Positions 7,667-15,280 of a stretch of DNA of 16,450 nt are shown here, piece by piece. The notes below the pieces were generated by a model, which worked only from the letters and a program-made list of their open reading frames with translations, was not told where the DNA came from and did not search any database. Position numbers and translations under genes: made by a program. How positions within the stretch are numbered: the first letter of the stretch is position 1; the number at the start of each line of letters is the position of its first letter. The DNA comes from Syntrophaceae bacterium (GTDB lineage: Bacteria > Desulfobacterota > Syntrophia > Syntrophales > Fen-1087). The stretch spans positions 1,627-18,076 of the forward strand of contig PMNM01000196.1 in NCBI GenBank assembly GCA_003161855.1, in the 5' to 3' direction.

Positions 7667-8215
7667 TCACGCTATCACCAATCCGTTATCCATCATTTTT
7701 AAATCCAGGAGGTATTTCTCTCTAATCCTGTTTAACAGGCCGATCATTTGACTCCCGGCATAATCGGGATACGTCCACGGAAGCGAACGGAATGTCTTAT
7801 CTGAAAAAAGCAGCGTCAGATCCGCATAAATCCCATTTCTCAAATAGGGCCGGTGGGTGTAGCCCTTGCCCGTTGCCAGGATCAGATGAGCAGGGGAAAT
7901 ATAACCCGGATCAATGTTGATCCGTCTTTGACCCCCTTCTGAGCATTGATCTTCAATTTGATTTGCCAAGCACTTAATATCCGGCAAAGATTCAGGCCGG
8001 ACCAGCAATTCAAAACTGACCAATCGCCTGATTAGCGATTGTCCCATCTCCCGTTCATAGTAATCTGTATAATCAAAAGGCATCCTGGTACTGATAAAAT
8101 CAGGCTTCCCGAATTGTACCATCAGGACTTCGATCGACTCATTGAGATTTTTTATGCCTGCAGAGAAGATACTTATCACCAGCTTGACAGCCTCTGCATA
8201 CCTCGGTTTGCTCAT
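7667..8215 (-). CDS. DUF4416 family protein
   Basis: A 182-residue protein that I recognise as DUF4416, an uncharacterised family mainly of Deltaproteobacteria and related anaerobes. Features visible are an N-terminal KPRYAEAVKL segment, a YTDYYEREMG stretch with clustered Tyr and acidic residues, RRINIDPGYIS, ATGKGYTHRPYL, and a TYPDY motif near the end. It has no signal peptide or membrane segment, so it is probably soluble. The ATG overlaps the hldA stop as ATGA, so it is probably translated together with the heptose kinase. Gap to yicC is 26 bases. The conserved charged and aromatic motifs suggest an enzyme, but no function can be assigned. Confidence 0.85.
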   Translation of the reverse strand: MSKPRYAEAVKLVISIFSAGIKNLNESIEVLMVQFGKPDFISTRMPFDYTDYYEREMGQSLIRRLVSFELLVRPESLPDIKCLANQIEDQCSEGGQRRINIDPGYISPAHLILATGKGYTHRPYLRNGIYADLTLLFSDKTFRSLPWTYPDYAGSQMIGLLNRIREKYLLDLKMMDNGLVIA

Positions 8216-9207
8216 AAAACCTTCTTGAGTTCCGACTGTGAAACGGTAGCTGTTCCGACCTTGCCGACAACGATTCCGGCGGCATGATTCGCCAGAAAAG
8301 CAGCTTCTCTAAATGTCGCTCCGGAAGCCATACAGAGAGCAAACACGCCGATAACGGTATCCCCCGCCCCGGTCACATCAAAGACTTCTCTGGCTTCTGT
8401 CGGAAACAGTTCATGGGTGATCCTTTCCTTCTTTTCAAACAGACTCATGCCTTCCTCACCACGCGTGATCAAAATCGCTTTAAAATTATACCGGTCGAGG
8501 AGAGCTGTGCCGACCTGGATCAAATTGTCCTTATCGACCAGTTCTACACCGGCGGCCCGGCCAGCCTCATGATGATTCGGGGTAATGATATCAAGACCCT
8601 GATAAAGAGAAAAATCGTTTTTCTTCGGATCCACACATACAACGATAGGTCGATCCGATATGATCTCCCGGATTCCATCCAAAAGGGTTTTCGTCACGAC
8701 CCCTTTGCTATAATCAGAAATAACAATGGCACCCAGTTCGTCCCTCAGCGCACGGATATAGGCAACCATGCGCTCGGTGCTGTCTTCATCAACCAGCTTA
8801 CGGCTTTCCCGATCAAATCTCACGACTTGCTGGCCGTGGGCTACGATTCTTGTTTTCAGGGTTGTCGGGCGTTTTGCCTCCACGATAATTCCAGCGGTAT
8901 CAATTTGCCGTTTCCTGAATTCACTGACAAGCTTCTTACCCATCTCATCGGCACCGACCACACCTGTCACATAAACCTTACCTCCTATGGCGAATATATT
9001 GTTCAATACATTAGCCGACCCGCCGAGCATAAGATTATCGGAAGACACTTCAACCACGGGAACCGGTGCCTCCGGAGAAATCCGTGAAACCTTTCCCCGG
9101 ATAAAGTGATCAATCATGATATCACCCACCACCAGAACTTTCGCCATGGGGAAGCGGTCAATAATTTCGTAAGTCCGTTTTTTATTCATTATTTTCTGGT
9201 CATTCAT
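8212..9207 (-). CDS. rfaE1: D-glycero-beta-D-manno-heptose-7-phosphate kinase (PfkB family)
   Basis: A 331-residue ribokinase/PfkB-family kinase matching the stand-alone first domain of HldE (RfaE1/HldA). It phosphorylates heptose 7-phosphate at C1 on the way to ADP-heptose for the LPS inner core. Seen are VVGDIMIDHFIRGKVSRISPEAPVP (31-50 core), LGGSANV at 61-67, DPKK at 193-196, TPNHHEA at 209-215 and DVTGAGDT with catalytic base D283. No nucleotidyltransferase domain follows, so HldC must be encoded elsewhere. It is the first gene of the minus-strand run, behind a promoter and leader of about 150 bases. AGGA directly abuts the ATG, a poor ribosome site; a second ATG six codons in is no better. 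Confidence 0.9.
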   Translation of the reverse strand: MNDQKIMNKKRTYEIIDRFPMAKVLVVGDIMIDHFIRGKVSRISPEAPVPVVEVSSDNLMLGGSANVLNNIFAIGGKVYVTGVVGADEMGKKLVSEFRKRQIDTAGIIVEAKRPTTLKTRIVAHGQQVVRFDRESRKLVDEDSTERMVAYIRALRDELGAIVISDYSKGVVTKTLLDGIREIISDRPIVVCVDPKKNDFSLYQGLDIITPNHHEAGRAAGVELVDKDNLIQVGTALLDRYNFKAILITRGEEGMSLFEKKERITHELFPTEAREVFDVTGAGDTVIGVFALCMASGATFREAAFLANHAAGIVVGKVGTATVSQSELKKVL

Positions 9208-9263
9208 TCCTAAATGATACGCCTTTTACCACCTTATTGTAAAAAAAATTCTAAAAATAAACA

Positions 9264-9300
9264 TTAGTTTCAGAAGAGTCCTTCATCAAGCATAAACTAA
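9264..9300 (-). promoter_or_regulatory. Leader hairpin followed by a T-rich tract upstream of the heptose-kinase gene
   Basis: In the minus-strand transcript, TTAGTTT (9300-9294) pairs with AAACTAA (9270-9264). A small inner GAAG-GACT-CTTC hairpin lies between the arms. The second arm runs straight into a T-rich stretch ending in eight Ts (9248-9241). This resembles a weak intrinsic terminator or attenuator in the leader, although the outer stem is AT-rich and weak. Confidence 0.35.
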
Positions 9301-9367
9301 GGAACATCCCATTTGTTATTGAACCGGAGATTCAGGGTGCCTGTTTCTTTAGATTTTCAACTTTTTA

Positions 9368-9396
9368 ATGCTATTACGATGACCATGGCTTGTCAA
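9368..9396 (-). promoter_or_regulatory. Sigma-70 promoter for the heptose-kinase operon
   Basis: On the minus strand a perfect -35 box TTGACA (9396-9391) is followed by exactly 17 bases and then TAGCAT (9373-9368), four of six matches to TATAAT. Transcription would start near 9361 and leave an untranslated leader of about 150 bases before the ATG at 9207. Confidence 0.6.
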
Positions 9397-9403
9397 TGCT
9401 TTT

Positions 9404-9440
9404 CTCTTAAAATCATTGATATTTTTTATTGTTTTAAGAG
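9404..9440. repeat. 9-bp perfect inverted repeat between divergent promoters
   Basis: CTCTTAAAA (9404-9412) and TTTTAAGAG (9432-9440) are perfect inverted copies separated by 19 bases. The dyad lies just upstream of the minus-strand -35 box and about 20 bases before the plus-strand -35 candidate, so one bound regulator could affect both directions. The A/T-rich interior could alternatively act as an UP element. Confidence 0.5.
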
Positions 9441-9458
9441 GCGGGGGCATATTCGTTA

Positions 9459-9487
9459 TTGACTTCACTCGCATAATCAAGTAGACA
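9459..9487 (+). promoter_or_regulatory. Candidate promoter for plsC
   Basis: TTGACT (9459-9464), a 17-base spacer and TAGACA (9482-9487) form a plausible but weak -10/-35 pair. The predicted start near 9494 leaves about 34 bases before the plsC ATG. Confidence 0.4.
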
Positions 9488-9527
9488 GAATCAAGGCATT
9501 TTAGACCTTATTTGCCAAAGGATATTT

Positions 9528-10298
9528 ATGCTTCGTTCCGTTATTATTTTAATTATTGGTATTGCGATTACTGGTTACATATCCGTATGTGTCATCATCT
9601 TTTCTCTGATTTCACCAGGAGAAAATAAAATCCATCGCCTCGCCCGGCTCTGGGCGAAAATCCTGCTCATGCTTTCCAACACGCGGGTCGAAGTCATTGG
9701 TGAGGAAAATGTCCTGACTGCAAAACCACAGATCTTTATGGCTAATCATCAGAGCGATTTTGATATTCTGATCGTTCTCGGCTTTATTCCGGGGCAGTTT
9801 CGATGGATCGCCAAAAAGGAACTTTTCAAGATCCCCCTTTTCGGCACAGCGATGAGAAACGCCGGATATATTGAAATTGACCGGCATCAACACGATAAGG
9901 CCCTGAAAAGTCTTGATATTGCGGCTCAAAAAATCCGGGAGGGAAAATCCGTAATGACCTTTCCGGAAGGCACGAGAAGCAAAGACGGCAAGATAAAGCC
10001 GTTCAAGCAAGGCATGTTTCATCTTGCCATCAAATCAGGCGTTCCGATCATTCCGATAACCATCATCGGAGCGGGAGACATCATGCCAAAAAGGTCTCTG
10101 AAAATCAACCCGGGAAAGATTACCATGATTATCGACAGACCCATTGACGTCAACGGCTATACGATTGAAAATAGAGCAGTTTTGATCGAGCAGGTGAAGA
10201 ATGTAATTGAGAAAAACTATGACCGGGCAACCACAGTTGGAATCGTTCCTCAACCTCTGGCGGCAAAGGCTATCCAATTAATACCGGACAAGGCATGA
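9528..10298 (+). CDS. plsC: 1-acyl-sn-glycerol-3-phosphate acyltransferase
   Basis: A 256-residue PlsC-family acyltransferase, which acylates lysophosphatidic acid to phosphatidic acid at the inner membrane. The catalytic HX4D motif is NHQSDFD (H74, D79). The acceptor-binding FPEGTRS is at 145-151, and GVPIIPI at 171-177 is the fourth conserved block. An N-terminal hydrophobic helix (about 5-28) anchors it in the membrane. The ATG has AAGGA five bases upstream. It is the first plus-strand gene of the divergent pair, 28 bases before ftsK, and is probably cotranscribed with it. A lyso-ornithine or other acyl acceptor cannot be excluded. Confidence 0.92.
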   Translation: MLRSVIILIIGIAITGYISVCVIIFSLISPGENKIHRLARLWAKILLMLSNTRVEVIGEENVLTAKPQIFMANHQSDFDILIVLGFIPGQFRWIAKKELFKIPLFGTAMRNAGYIEIDRHQHDKALKSLDIAAQKIREGKSVMTFPEGTRSKDGKIKPFKQGMFHLAIKSGVPIIPITIIGAGDIMPKRSLKINPGKITMIIDRPIDVNGYTIENRAVLIEQVKNVIEKNYDRATTVGIVPQPLAAKAIQLIPDKA

Positions 10299-10326
10299 TC
10301 AGGATATTTTCTGTTGGTAATCTGAT

Positions 10327-12588
10327 ATGATGGACAAACCATCAGGCTTCAACAGGCCCAAAGAGATTACCGGGGTCATCACCCTTGCCATCGCCATTTT
10401 TCTGTTGCTCTGTTTGTCCTCCTATCATCCGTTAGATGCATCTTTTACTCACTTTGTTGTGGGAAAGGCTAAAACGCATAACCTTATCGGTTCATTAGGA
10501 TCCTATACCGCCGACTCTCTTTTAAGACTTCTGGGCATTGGCGCCTTTTGGCTGCCGGTGGTTCTTTCTATCATTTCTTTCAAATATTTCCTTGACGAAA
10601 CTTTTAAAATCAGTCCTGTGGGGATGACAGCGTTTGGCGGTCTAATCCTCGCGACCTCGGGACTTGCCGCAATTTCGCTGGCCGATATTGCCGTTTATGG
10701 GGTAAAGCTGCGTCCCGGAGGCCTGCTTGGATACCTCCTGGATCGGTTAACCTATTCTTTCCTCAGTGAGATCGGTACCTATATCCTTTTAATGGTCACC
10801 CTGGTTTTGTCTCTCATGATCCTTATCGATTTATCCCTCGTTTCCTTCATCAGCAAACTGAAAAACCATTTGATTTCCTTTTTTATCCGCATGAACGGGA
10901 TCGTCATGATTATTTTGCGGAAACTTCGAGAAAGAAAAATTATCCCGGATCGCAGCAGACGGATGACAAGGGAACCCATCATCGACACAACACCGGTTAA
11001 GGCTGAAAAACCCCGGCCAACCAAAACCGAGCAGACCCACTTCGACTTCCAGCAGACAAATGGTATCTTCAATTTACCATCCCTGACGCTGCTCGATCAG
11101 ATCCCGCGAAAAGATACGAGAATGAAGCGGGAAAGTCTCATCGCTAATGCCCGGATTTTGGAAGTGAAGCTGGCTGATTTCGGTGTGGAGGGCAAGGTAG
11201 TGGAAGTCAAACCCGGACCGGTCATTACCATGTACGAACTCGAGCCGGCTCCTGGCGTAAAAATTAATAAAATCACAAATCTGGCGGATGATCTGGCACT
11301 GGCCTTGCGCGCGCAGAGCATTCGCATCATTGCCCCGATCCCGGGCAAGGCTGCGATTGGCATTGAAATTCCGAATAACTCTCGCGAACCGGTACATCTA
11401 AGAGATGTTCTTGATAGTGAAGCTTTTTTGGAGTCCTCGCTGAAGCTCCCGATCGCTCTTGGTGAAGATATCGTGGGTACACCGATGGTTACCGATTTGA
11501 TTCGGATGCCCCATTTGCTGATCGCCGGTACAACGGGTTCGGGAAAAAGTGTTTGCCTCAATGCCATGATCTGCAGTATCCTGTTCAAGGCACCCCCTGA
11601 TGAGGTCAAATTCCTCCTGATCGATCCCAAACGACTGGAACTGTCAGCCTACGAAGGCATTCCCCACCTTCTGCATCCCGTTGTGTTCAATCCCAAGAAA
11701 GCCTCTCTGGTGCTTCGCTGGGCAGTTGAGGAAATGGAAAGGCGTTATGAGATCATCAGTGAATTGAGCGTCAAGGGCATCGAAACCTACAACAGGCTCA
11801 TCGATAAGGCCCGCAGCGGTAAGGGCAAATTCGCAGCTCCGGTGAAAGAAAAGACCTTGCCGGACCAGAATCTGACCATAGATGGATTTAAACCGGAGAT
11901 GTCCCCCCCAACTTCTCCGGATATCGCAAATCGCGCCAAGCTACCTTACATTGTCATCGTGATTGATGAGCTGGCCGATCTGATGATGGTGGCCCAGCGG
12001 AATGTCGAGGAATCACTGGCACGCCTTGCTCAGATGGCAAGAGCAGCCGGAATCCACCTGATTCTAGCTACGCAGAGGCCATCGGTCGATGTGATCACTG
12101 GGGTGATCAAAGCCAACTTTCCCACGCGTATTTCCTTTCAGGTCTCATCTAAGGTAGACTCCCGGACCATTCTGGACCAGCTTGGTGCCGAAAAACTTCT
12201 GGGGGCCGGCGATATGCTTTTTATCCCACCGGGCGTATCAAAACTGGTTCGTATTCACGGGGCTTATTTATCCGATAAAGAAATTGACAGAATTGTAAAT
12301 TTCATTCGAAAACAAGGCAAACCCGCCTACGATCCATCGATTACCGAATACGAACAGGAGACACCGGAGGGTGAAAAAACAGATGAAGATTTTGATGAGA
12401 AATATGACGAAGCCGTGGAGCTTGTAACGGATTTAGATCAGGCATCTATCTCTCTCGTTCAGCGTTATATGAAAGTCGGTTATAACCGGGCAGCCAGACT
12501 GATTGAACACATGGAAGCGGAGGGCATTGTGGGCCCTTCCGACGGCGTGAAACCCAGAAAAGTGCTGGTCAGGAAAGTTCCCAAGTGA
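10327..12588 (+). CDS. ftsK: DNA translocase FtsK
   Basis: A 753-residue FtsK/SpoIIIE translocase, which pumps chromosome DNA at the division septum. Four hydrophobic segments in the first 180 residues form the membrane domain, and a basic linker of about 60 residues follows. The motor has Walker A GTTGSGKS (401-408), Walker B VIDELADL (D547, E548) and an ATQRPS segment. The last 60 residues are the winged-helix gamma domain, with SISLVQRYMKVGYNRAARL, which in E. coli reads KOPS sites. The linker is short compared with E. coli FtsK (about 1,300 residues), as in most bacteria. The ribosome site is weak. The gene end overlaps the rimO start by four bases. Confidence 0.96.
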   Translation: MMDKPSGFNRPKEITGVITLAIAIFLLLCLSSYHPLDASFTHFVVGKAKTHNLIGSLGSYTADSLLRLLGIGAFWLPVVLSIISFKYFLDETFKISPVGMTAFGGLILATSGLAAISLADIAVYGVKLRPGGLLGYLLDRLTYSFLSEIGTYILLMVTLVLSLMILIDLSLVSFISKLKNHLISFFIRMNGIVMIILRKLRERKIIPDRSRRMTREPIIDTTPVKAEKPRPTKTEQTHFDFQQTNGIFNLPSLTLLDQIPRKDTRMKRESLIANARILEVKLADFGVEGKVVEVKPGPVITMYELEPAPGVKINKITNLADDLALALRAQSIRIIAPIPGKAAIGIEIPNNSREPVHLRDVLDSEAFLESSLKLPIALGEDIVGTPMVTDLIRMPHLLIAGTTGSGKSVCLNAMICSILFKAPPDEVKFLLIDPKRLELSAYEGIPHLLHPVVFNPKKASLVLRWAVEEMERRYEIISELSVKGIETYNRLIDKARSGKGKFAAPVKEKTLPDQNLTIDGFKPEMSPPTSPDIANRAKLPYIVIVIDELADLMMVAQRNVEESLARLAQMARAAGIHLILATQRPSVDVITGVIKANFPTRISFQVSSKVDSRTILDQLGAEKLLGAGDMLFIPPGVSKLVRIHGAYLSDKEIDRIVNFIRKQGKPAYDPSITEYEQETPEGEKTDEDFDEKYDEAVELVTDLDQASISLVQRYMKVGYNRAARLIEHMEAEGIVGPSDGVKPRKVLVRKVPK

Positions 12589-13925
12589 AAAACAGGAAGG
12601 TTCATGTTGTCAGCCTGGGCTGTCCAAAAAATCAAGTGGACGCCGAAGTGATGGCTGCCATCCTGCAAAAACGCGGCTTTGACATCACCCGTGAACCTGG
12701 TACCGCAAACATCATCATCGTCAATACCTGTGCATTCATCTTGCCCGCCAAAGAAGAAGCGATTGACGAAATACTCAGGATGTCCCGGTGGAAAAAAGCA
12801 GGGATGTGCAGCCATCTGGTCGTCACCGGCTGTCTGTCACAACGGTACGGAAAAACACTGGAAAAAACTATCCCGGAAGTCGACCTTTTTCTTGGTATCG
12901 CCGAAATCCCAAACATTGCACATCATCTCGAAAGATTAGAAGGTGGCCCCCGCCTTTCCCGCCGCTCTGTCGTGGGGAAACCAGACTTCCTGATGAATGC
13001 CAATCATCCACGCCTGCTGTCTACTGCCCCTTCAACGGCCTACCTGAAGATTGCCGACGGTTGCTCAAACCGCTGTTCCTACTGTGTCATTCCCACAATC
13101 CGGGGGAAGGCACGGAGTAGATCCCCGGAGGATGTCCTGCAGGAAGCACAGGACCTGGCCAAAAGAGGGGTTAAAGAAATCATTTTAACAGCTCAGGATA
13201 CAACAGCTTATGGAAAAGATTTGGAAGAAAAGCAAAGTCTTGGTCATCTTTTGAAAAGGCTTTCCACCATTAAAACGATACAATGGATCCGGTTGCTCTA
13301 TACCTATCCGGTCGGCTTGACCGGTGATCTGCTGGAAATCATGAAAAAAGAGGAAAAGATTTGCCACTACATCGACATGCCGATCCAGCACAGCGATGAT
13401 ACCATATTGAGGGCTATGAACCGTCGGGGTGACAGCAGGCAGATCCGGGAAACCATTGCCAGAGTCAGAACGTTGATACCCGACGTCACCTTAAGAACAT
13501 CGCTTATCACGGGTTTCCCGGGAGAGACGAAGATAAGATACAACCATCTCCTGGATTTCATCAGAGAAATCCGATTTGATCACCTCGGTGTTTTTACCTA
13601 TTCCCGGGAAGAGGGAACCCCTGCAGCCCGATGGCCATCCCGGATTTCCGAAAAAGAAAAGCAGGAGAGGAAAAACCTTCTAATGGAAGAGCAGGCCGTT
13701 ATTTCTTATGAAATCAATCAAACCCTGATCGGCTCCCGGCAGGATGTCCTCATTGAAGGAAAAAGCGATCGGCCTGATTACGGATTTTACGGCCGTTGTC
13801 GAAGGCAGGCCCCGGAAATTGACGGGATTACCTATATCAGAGGAGAAAATCTGACGATCGGGAAAATAGCGGCTTGCACCATTACGGATGGGATGGAATA
13901 CGACCTCTTTGCGGATATGGCATAA
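12585..13925 (+). CDS. rimO: Ribosomal protein S12 methylthiotransferase RimO
   Basis: A 446-residue radical-SAM methylthiotransferase, which adds a methylthio group to the S12 loop aspartate (Asp89 in E. coli). The N-terminal cluster cysteines are C13 (SLGCPKN), C49 (NTCAF) and C83 (TGCLSQRY). The radical-SAM cluster is CSNRCSYC with C160, C164 and C167. A C-terminal TRAM domain begins near residue 375. The SLGCPKN motif distinguishes RimO from MiaB and MtaB. The start is GTG, sharing GTGA with the ftsK stop, so the two are translationally coupled. It converges on the hydrolase gene with only 12 bases between stops and no visible terminator. Confidence 0.95.
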   Translation: MKNRKVHVVSLGCPKNQVDAEVMAAILQKRGFDITREPGTANIIIVNTCAFILPAKEEAIDEILRMSRWKKAGMCSHLVVTGCLSQRYGKTLEKTIPEVDLFLGIAEIPNIAHHLERLEGGPRLSRRSVVGKPDFLMNANHPRLLSTAPSTAYLKIADGCSNRCSYCVIPTIRGKARSRSPEDVLQEAQDLAKRGVKEIILTAQDTTAYGKDLEEKQSLGHLLKRLSTIKTIQWIRLLYTYPVGLTGDLLEIMKKEEKICHYIDMPIQHSDDTILRAMNRRGDSRQIRETIARVRTLIPDVTLRTSLITGFPGETKIRYNHLLDFIREIRFDHLGVFTYSREEGTPAARWPSRISEKEKQERKNLLMEEQAVISYEINQTLIGSRQDVLIEGKSDRPDYGFYGRCRRQAPEIDGITYIRGENLTIGKIAACTITDGMEYDLFADMA

Positions 13926-13937
13926 TTTCGAAAATGT

Positions 13938-14501
13938 TCAGTCCTGATGAGATTGAACTTTAAGGATCGCATCATTCACACTCATGATTCTGGCATAGAC
14001 GGCGCCCAGAGCTGACAGAAAGGCCCCGTGGACATGGTCCGCAGGAATTTTCTGATCACCGAATAACAGCGCCCGGGTCGCACAGGCATCATGCAGAATG
14101 ATACATTGAAAGCCATGATCGAAGGAAGCCCGGACGGTGGCATCAATGCACATATGAGTCATCATCCCACCGATCATTAAACGAGTGATCTGCTCTTTTT
14201 TCAGATGTTCCAGCAAAGGGGTTTCTCTGAAGCTGTTTGGATAGTGTTTCTGAATGACAACCTCCCCGGCTGACGGCCTGACATCTTCATGAAATAGGGC
14301 ACCTTCGGTATCGGGCAGAAAAAAGGTTGATCCCGGACGGACAGAAATATGCTGAATATGCACGACCGGCCAACCTTTTTCTCTGAAATTATTGAGTATA
14401 TTTCCGGCAAGGCGGCTCGCCTCCAAACATCCTTCGAGTTCCATTGTCCCCTTGGGAAAATAGTCATTCTGAATATCAATCAGCATCAGCGCCGTTTTCA
14501 T
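13938..14501 (-). CDS. Isochorismatase-family cysteine hydrolase, substrate unknown
   Basis: A 187-residue isochorismatase-fold hydrolase. The catalytic triad is visible as D9 (LIDIQNDYF), K85 (IQKHYPNSF) and C118 (GGMMTHMCID). The family includes isochorismatases, nicotinamidases, ureidoacrylate and carbamoyl hydrolases. The metal-binding DxH pattern of nicotinamidase is not evident, so I leave the substrate open. The ATG at 14501 is chosen because AAGGAG sits eight bases before it; an in-frame TTG two codons upstream would be too close to that site. It is the last gene of the minus-strand group after engB and the CYTH remnant, and it converges on rimO. Confidence 0.88.
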   Translation of the reverse strand: MKTALMLIDIQNDYFPKGTMELEGCLEASRLAGNILNNFREKGWPVVHIQHISVRPGSTFFLPDTEGALFHEDVRPSAGEVVIQKHYPNSFRETPLLEHLKKEQITRLMIGGMMTHMCIDATVRASFDHGFQCIILHDACATRALLFGDQKIPADHVHGAFLSALGAVYARIMSVNDAILKVQSHQD

Positions 14502-14523
14502 ATCCAATTCTCCTTTTTCATGT

Positions 14524-14670
14524 TTATTGCTTAATCCATCCGGCGACGCGTATAGGTAATACGCAGGAATTAGATGTCCATAGATAACCCTGCCGGTAAA
14601 AAGTGCTCATTGCGCCTTTGCGCCAGGAACCATCAACAACCAAAAACTTCCCTTCGATTTCTTTACCCAT
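14524..14670 (-). pseudogene. Truncated CYTH-domain protein (triphosphate tunnel enzyme) remnant
   Basis: A 48-codon frame beginning MGKEIEGKFLVV, which matches the N-terminus of CYTH-domain proteins including the ExExK metal/triphosphate motif (E4, E6, K8). It continues SWRKGA, FYRQGYL and IRVAG, all at family-like positions, then ends WIKQ-stop where an intact protein of about 150 residues would carry on. The remaining strands of the tunnel are absent: the hydrolase gene's ribosome site begins within a few bases. The ATG overlaps the engB stop by eight bases, so the intact ancestor was probably coupled to engB. An in-frame start 14 codons upstream lies inside engB and is less likely. Probably non-functional; a tiny functional peptide is improbable. 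Confidence 0.75.
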
Positions 14671-15250
14671 AAAGTTTCTCAATGATAGACCAGAGCACGT
14701 CTTTACCCTCACCGGTCTTGGCAGAAAAAAGAATCAAGGCAACAACTTCCGATGACAGGTTCAGGCATCGCCGGACCGCCCGTTCGCGAATTTTGATCTG
14801 GTTTGTTGAAAGCTTGTCGATCTTCGTCAGAACAACCACCACCGGAAGGTGGTAAAAATCAAGCCAGTGAAGGAGGTCAATATCCTCTTCGGCAGGATCT
14901 CTCCTGATATCCAGAATCAAGATAACAAGCCGCAGGTTTCTCCTTTCCTTCAGGTAGGTTTCTACCATAGGACCCCAGTTTTTTTTGACCGACTCGGGAA
15001 CCCGGGCAAAACCGTAGCCGGGAAGGTCAACAAAGGAGTACCGGTTATTAACGGTAAAAAAGTTGATCAGTTGTGTCCGGCCCGGTGTATTGCTGGTTTT
15101 GGCAAGATTTCTTCGCTGAACGAGCTTATTAAGGAGTGACGACTTGCCCACATTGGAGCGCCCGGCAAAGGCGACTTCGGAAAGGACGCATTCAGGGTAG
15201 TGCGAAGGATCAGTGGCACTCTTAACGAATTCTGCCGACAGGATCTTCAT
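14663..15250 (-). CDS. engB: Ribosome biogenesis GTP-binding protein EngB (YsxC/YihA)
   Basis: A 195-residue TRAFAC-class GTPase needed for 50S subunit assembly. All five G motifs are present: GRSNVGKSS (30-38), GRTQ with T59, DLPGYG (75-80), TKID (142-145) and SAKTG (176-180). Length and the SEVAFAGRSNVGKS start are standard for EngB. The ATG has no strong ribosome site. It lies 30 bases after the sigma-54 regulator gene on the same strand, and its end overlaps the CYTH remnant. Cotranscription with the regulator is likely from spacing alone. Confidence 0.95.
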   Translation of the reverse strand: MKILSAEFVKSATDPSHYPECVLSEVAFAGRSNVGKSSLLNKLVQRRNLAKTSNTPGRTQLINFFTVNNRYSFVDLPGYGFARVPESVKKNWGPMVETYLKERRNLRLVILILDIRRDPAEEDIDLLHWLDFYHLPVVVVLTKIDKLSTNQIKIRERAVRRCLNLSSEVVALILFSAKTGEGKDVLWSIIEKLYG

Positions 15251-15280
15251 ATAAAGGACTGCCTAAGATACCAATTGAAT

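Larger units (their letters stand above)
9208..9527. other. 320-base divergent intergenic region between the heptose-kinase operon and plsC
   Basis: AT-rich and without a credible gene on either strand. It holds divergent promoter candidates, a 9-bp perfect dyad between them, and on the minus side a leader with a hairpin and T-rich run, each listed separately. I do not recognise a known riboswitch fold. Confidence 0.8.

Noticed and set aside
8284..9087. A 267-codon plus-strand frame
   Set aside because: Antisense to the heptose kinase, which has all PfkB motifs; the antisense translation is not recognisable.
11097..11630. A 177-codon minus-strand frame
   Set aside because: Antisense to the FtsK motor domain; a shadow of codon bias.
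13926..13937. Bidirectional terminator between rimO and the hydrolase gene
   Set aside because: Only 12 bases separate the stops, and the TTTCGAAA palindrome there is too short to be a stem-loop terminator.
14671..14712. Upstream ATG giving a 62-codon CYTH remnant
   Set aside because: The extra 14 codons lie wholly inside engB and do not resemble CYTH proteins; MGKEIE is the family start.
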